DNA from: Ruminococcaceae bacterium UBA1865
GTDB taxonomy: Bacteria; Bacillota; Clostridia; Oscillospirales; Acutalibacteraceae
Assembly (NCBI GenBank): GCA_002338255.1
Contig: DDHX01000038.1
Coordinates: 46,193 to 52,158, forward strand
Reading direction: 5' to 3'
DNA length: 5,966 bases
Shown here: positions 4,803 through 5,966 of the stretch, one piece after another
How the letters are laid out: every line of letters starts with the position of its first letter
Position numbering within the stretch: the first letter of the stretch is position 1
Made by a program: the position numbers and the translations under genes
The notes under the pieces: model-generated
What the model saw: only the letters and a program-made list of their open reading frames with translations
What the model was told of the DNA's origin: nothing
Databases searched by the model: none

Positions 4803-5816
4803 TTAGATACTTCTGCCGACCGCTCCTGCAATCATCCCCACTTTTTGGAAGAGCGCGGCATATGCTTCCGGCGTGAGCTGCTGGGCAGCGTCGCTCAGCG
4901 CAACCTTTGGGTTTGGGTGTACCTCAATGATAAGGCCGTCAGCACCGGCTGCAATGCCCGCAAGCGACAGAGAAGCTATAGACTTCGATTTTCCTGCCGC
5001 GTGGGACGGGTCAATGATAATTGGCAGGCTGCTACGCTCTTTGACAACCGGAACCGCGGAAACGTCGAGCGTATTGCGCGTGGCGGTTTCAAAGGTACGA
5101 ATTCCGCGTTCACACAGCACGACGTTGTAGTTGCCTTCGCTCATGATATACTCGGCGGCGTCCAACCATTCTTCAATCGTAGAGGAAATGCCGCGCTTTA
5201 AAAGCACAGGCACCTTGGAACGACCGACTTCGCGCAAAAGGCGGAAGTTCTGCATATTTCGTGCGCCGATTTGAAACATATCGCAATATTTGGCCGCGGT
5301 TTCAATCTGGTCATGTGCGACAATCTCGCTGACAACCTTAAGGCCAACGCCGTCGGCGGCTCTGCGCATTATTTTCAGGCCCTCTTCCTCCATTCCCTGA
5401 AAGGAATACGGGGAAGTGCGCGGCTTGTAAGCTCCTCCGCGCAAAAAGGCCGCTCCCGCAGCCTTTACACCGATTGCCGCCTGGTTGATTTGATCCTCGT
5501 TTTCAACAGCGCACGGCCCGGCCATCATGACCAGCTTTTTACCGCCGATGATCTGGTCACCGACCTGCACGGTGCGTCCGTCCGGGCACATTTCATGGCT
5601 TGCAAGCTTATAGGAGTGCATAATCGGCACGCATTTCTCAACGCCGTCCATCAGCTCCAGATCAAGATCTCCGAGTTTCGCCTTATCGCCCAAAATACCA
5701 ATAATGGTAGCCTGTGCCCCGGTGGAAAGGTTCGCACCCAGGCCATGCTCCTTTAAAATTTCAATAATCTTTTCTACGTCCTGACTGGTAGAGCCGTTCT
5801 TCATTACAATAATCAT
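4803..5816 (-). CDS. aroF: 3-deoxy-7-phosphoheptulonate (DAHP) synthase, type I-beta with N-terminal regulatory domain
   Basis: This cytoplasmic enzyme condenses phosphoenolpyruvate and erythrose 4-phosphate, the first step of the shikimate pathway to Phe, Tyr and Trp. Residues 1-70 (MIIVMKNGSTSQDV through VPIMHSYKLAS) form the ferredoxin-like regulatory domain seen in the Thermotoga maritima enzyme. Residues 92-335 form the catalytic barrel: AGPCAVE (99-105), LRGGAYKPRTSPYSFQG (125-141), IGARNMQNF (183-191), LLKRG (205-209), CERGIRTFETATRNTLD (235-251), IDPSHAAGKS (268-277) and IIEVHPNPKVALSD (296-309). The metal ligands Cys102, His272, Glu298 and Asp309 are all present, at the same numbers as I recall for T. 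maritima. At 337 aa the length is full. The start ATG 5816-5814 aligns with that family's MIVVLKPGS start and has AAAAGGG upstream (5834-5828, 11 nt from the ATG). At position 29 the supposed tyrosine-binding His is Asn; Ser31 is kept. No other aro gene follows within the window. Confidence 0.96.
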   Translation of the reverse strand: MIIVMKNGSTSQDVEKIIEILKEHGLGANLSTGAQATIIGILGDKAKLGDLDLELMDGVEKCVPIMHSYKLASHEMCPDGRTVQVGDQIIGGKKLVMMAGPCAVENEDQINQAAIGVKAAGAAFLRGGAYKPRTSPYSFQGMEEEGLKIMRRAADGVGLKVVSEIVAHDQIETAAKYCDMFQIGARNMQNFRLLREVGRSKVPVLLKRGISSTIEEWLDAAEYIMSEGNYNVVLCERGIRTFETATRNTLDVSAVPVVKERSSLPIIIDPSHAAGKSKSIASLSLAGIAAGADGLIIEVHPNPKVALSDAAQQLTPEAYAALFQKVGMIAGAVGRSI

Positions 5817-5891
5817 AATAAAATAATCCCTTTTCTCATTTAATCAGCCGTCAATCGCTTTAGTAACTTTATGCTTTAAATCGCTAAATAT

Positions 5892-5897
5892 ATTATA
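5892..5897 (-). promoter_or_regulatory. Possible -10 box for aroF
   Basis: A perfect TATAAT lies on the minus strand about 75 nt upstream of the aroF start, just after a terminator. No convincing -35 box is found at 16-18 nt, where the sequence falls within the terminator hairpin. Between here and the gene, AATCGCT occurs twice in direct orientation (5853-5859 and 5879-5885), which could be a regulator site but is weak. Confidence 0.42.
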
Positions 5898-5909
5898 CAA
5901 CAATATCGC

Positions 5910-5938
5910 AAAAAAACAGCCACCCTATTGGGTGACTG
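5910..5938 (-). terminator. Intrinsic terminator upstream of aroF
   Basis: In the minus-strand RNA, CAGUCACCC (5938-5930) pairs with GGGUGGCUG (5925-5917) around AAUA, followed by seven U (5916-5910). The single U-G wobble is a C-A mismatch in the plus direction, so it acts on minus-strand transcripts. It either ends a gene beyond the right edge or is an attenuator in a longer aroF leader. The TATAAT 13 nt downstream favours the first. Confidence 0.82.
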
Positions 5939-5966
5939 CTTTAAAATGTTGGCGCCTTCCTATTGT
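5939..5966. other. Right-edge sequence before the upstream terminator, no gene assigned
   Basis: The 28 bases are too short to assign. One minus-strand frame is open until a TAA just before the hairpin, which fits a gene ending here, but an RNA gene or leader fits equally well. Confidence 0.25.

Noticed and set aside
5271..5756. Plus-strand frame of 161 codons opposite aroF
   Set aside because: It is antisense to a firmly identified enzyme; long open antisense frames are common over genes of this codon use.
5917..5966. T-box leader, suggested by GGGTGG in the hairpin upstream of aroF
   Set aside because: The following bases are CTG and a T-run, without the conserved ACCGCG bulge, and the motif is wholly within a simple terminator stem.

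Overview
The window looks like a chromosomal stretch from a low- to mid-GC member of the Bacillota, most likely class Clostridia. I base this on the strong AGGAGG ribosome binding sites, the sigma-A style promoters, the T-rich intrinsic terminators, TTG start codons, a type I-beta (Thermotoga-like) DAHP synthase and an rplM-rpsI pair with a structured leader. It holds seven genes, one of them cut by the left edge. I see no mobile element, CRISPR array, tRNA or rRNA.

Layout, left to right. At 1-420, on the minus strand, a small Xre-type repressor gene overlaps and is probably translationally coupled to a membrane protein gene that runs off the window. Its promoter is a near-consensus TTGACA-N17-TATATT, flanked by two copies of a GGAAAG-N3-ACTT element that could be an autoregulatory operator. 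At 470-2643, also minus strand, a PAS-GGDEF diguanylate cyclase (GGDEF site and RxxD inhibitory site intact) is followed by a two-TM DUF3592-like protein, closed by a terminator. At 2665-3726, minus strand, lies the rplM-rpsI operon (L13, S9) with a strong promoter, a roughly 110-nt leader holding two terminator-like hairpins, and its own terminator.

At 3891-4732, plus strand, bioY (the substrate-binding subunit of a biotin ECF transporter) stands alone. Its -35 box lies inside a perfect 14-bp dyad with the layout of a BirA operator, so biotin repression is the clear reading. A long bidirectional hairpin separates it from the convergent aroF gene (4803-5816, minus strand), the first enzyme of the shikimate pathway, which has an N-terminal regulatory domain. 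A further terminator at 5910-5938 lies upstream of aroF and ends either an upstream gene outside the window or a leader.

The genes are mostly separate housekeeping units: translation, biotin uptake, aromatic amino acid entry and c-di-GMP signalling. I do not find a clear undescribed multi-gene system. The most useful second looks are the regulatory DNA (Xre operator pair, BirA dyad, rplM leader with a possible alternative fold), the unusual input region of the cyclase, and a substitution at a supposed tyrosine-binding position in the DAHP synthase.
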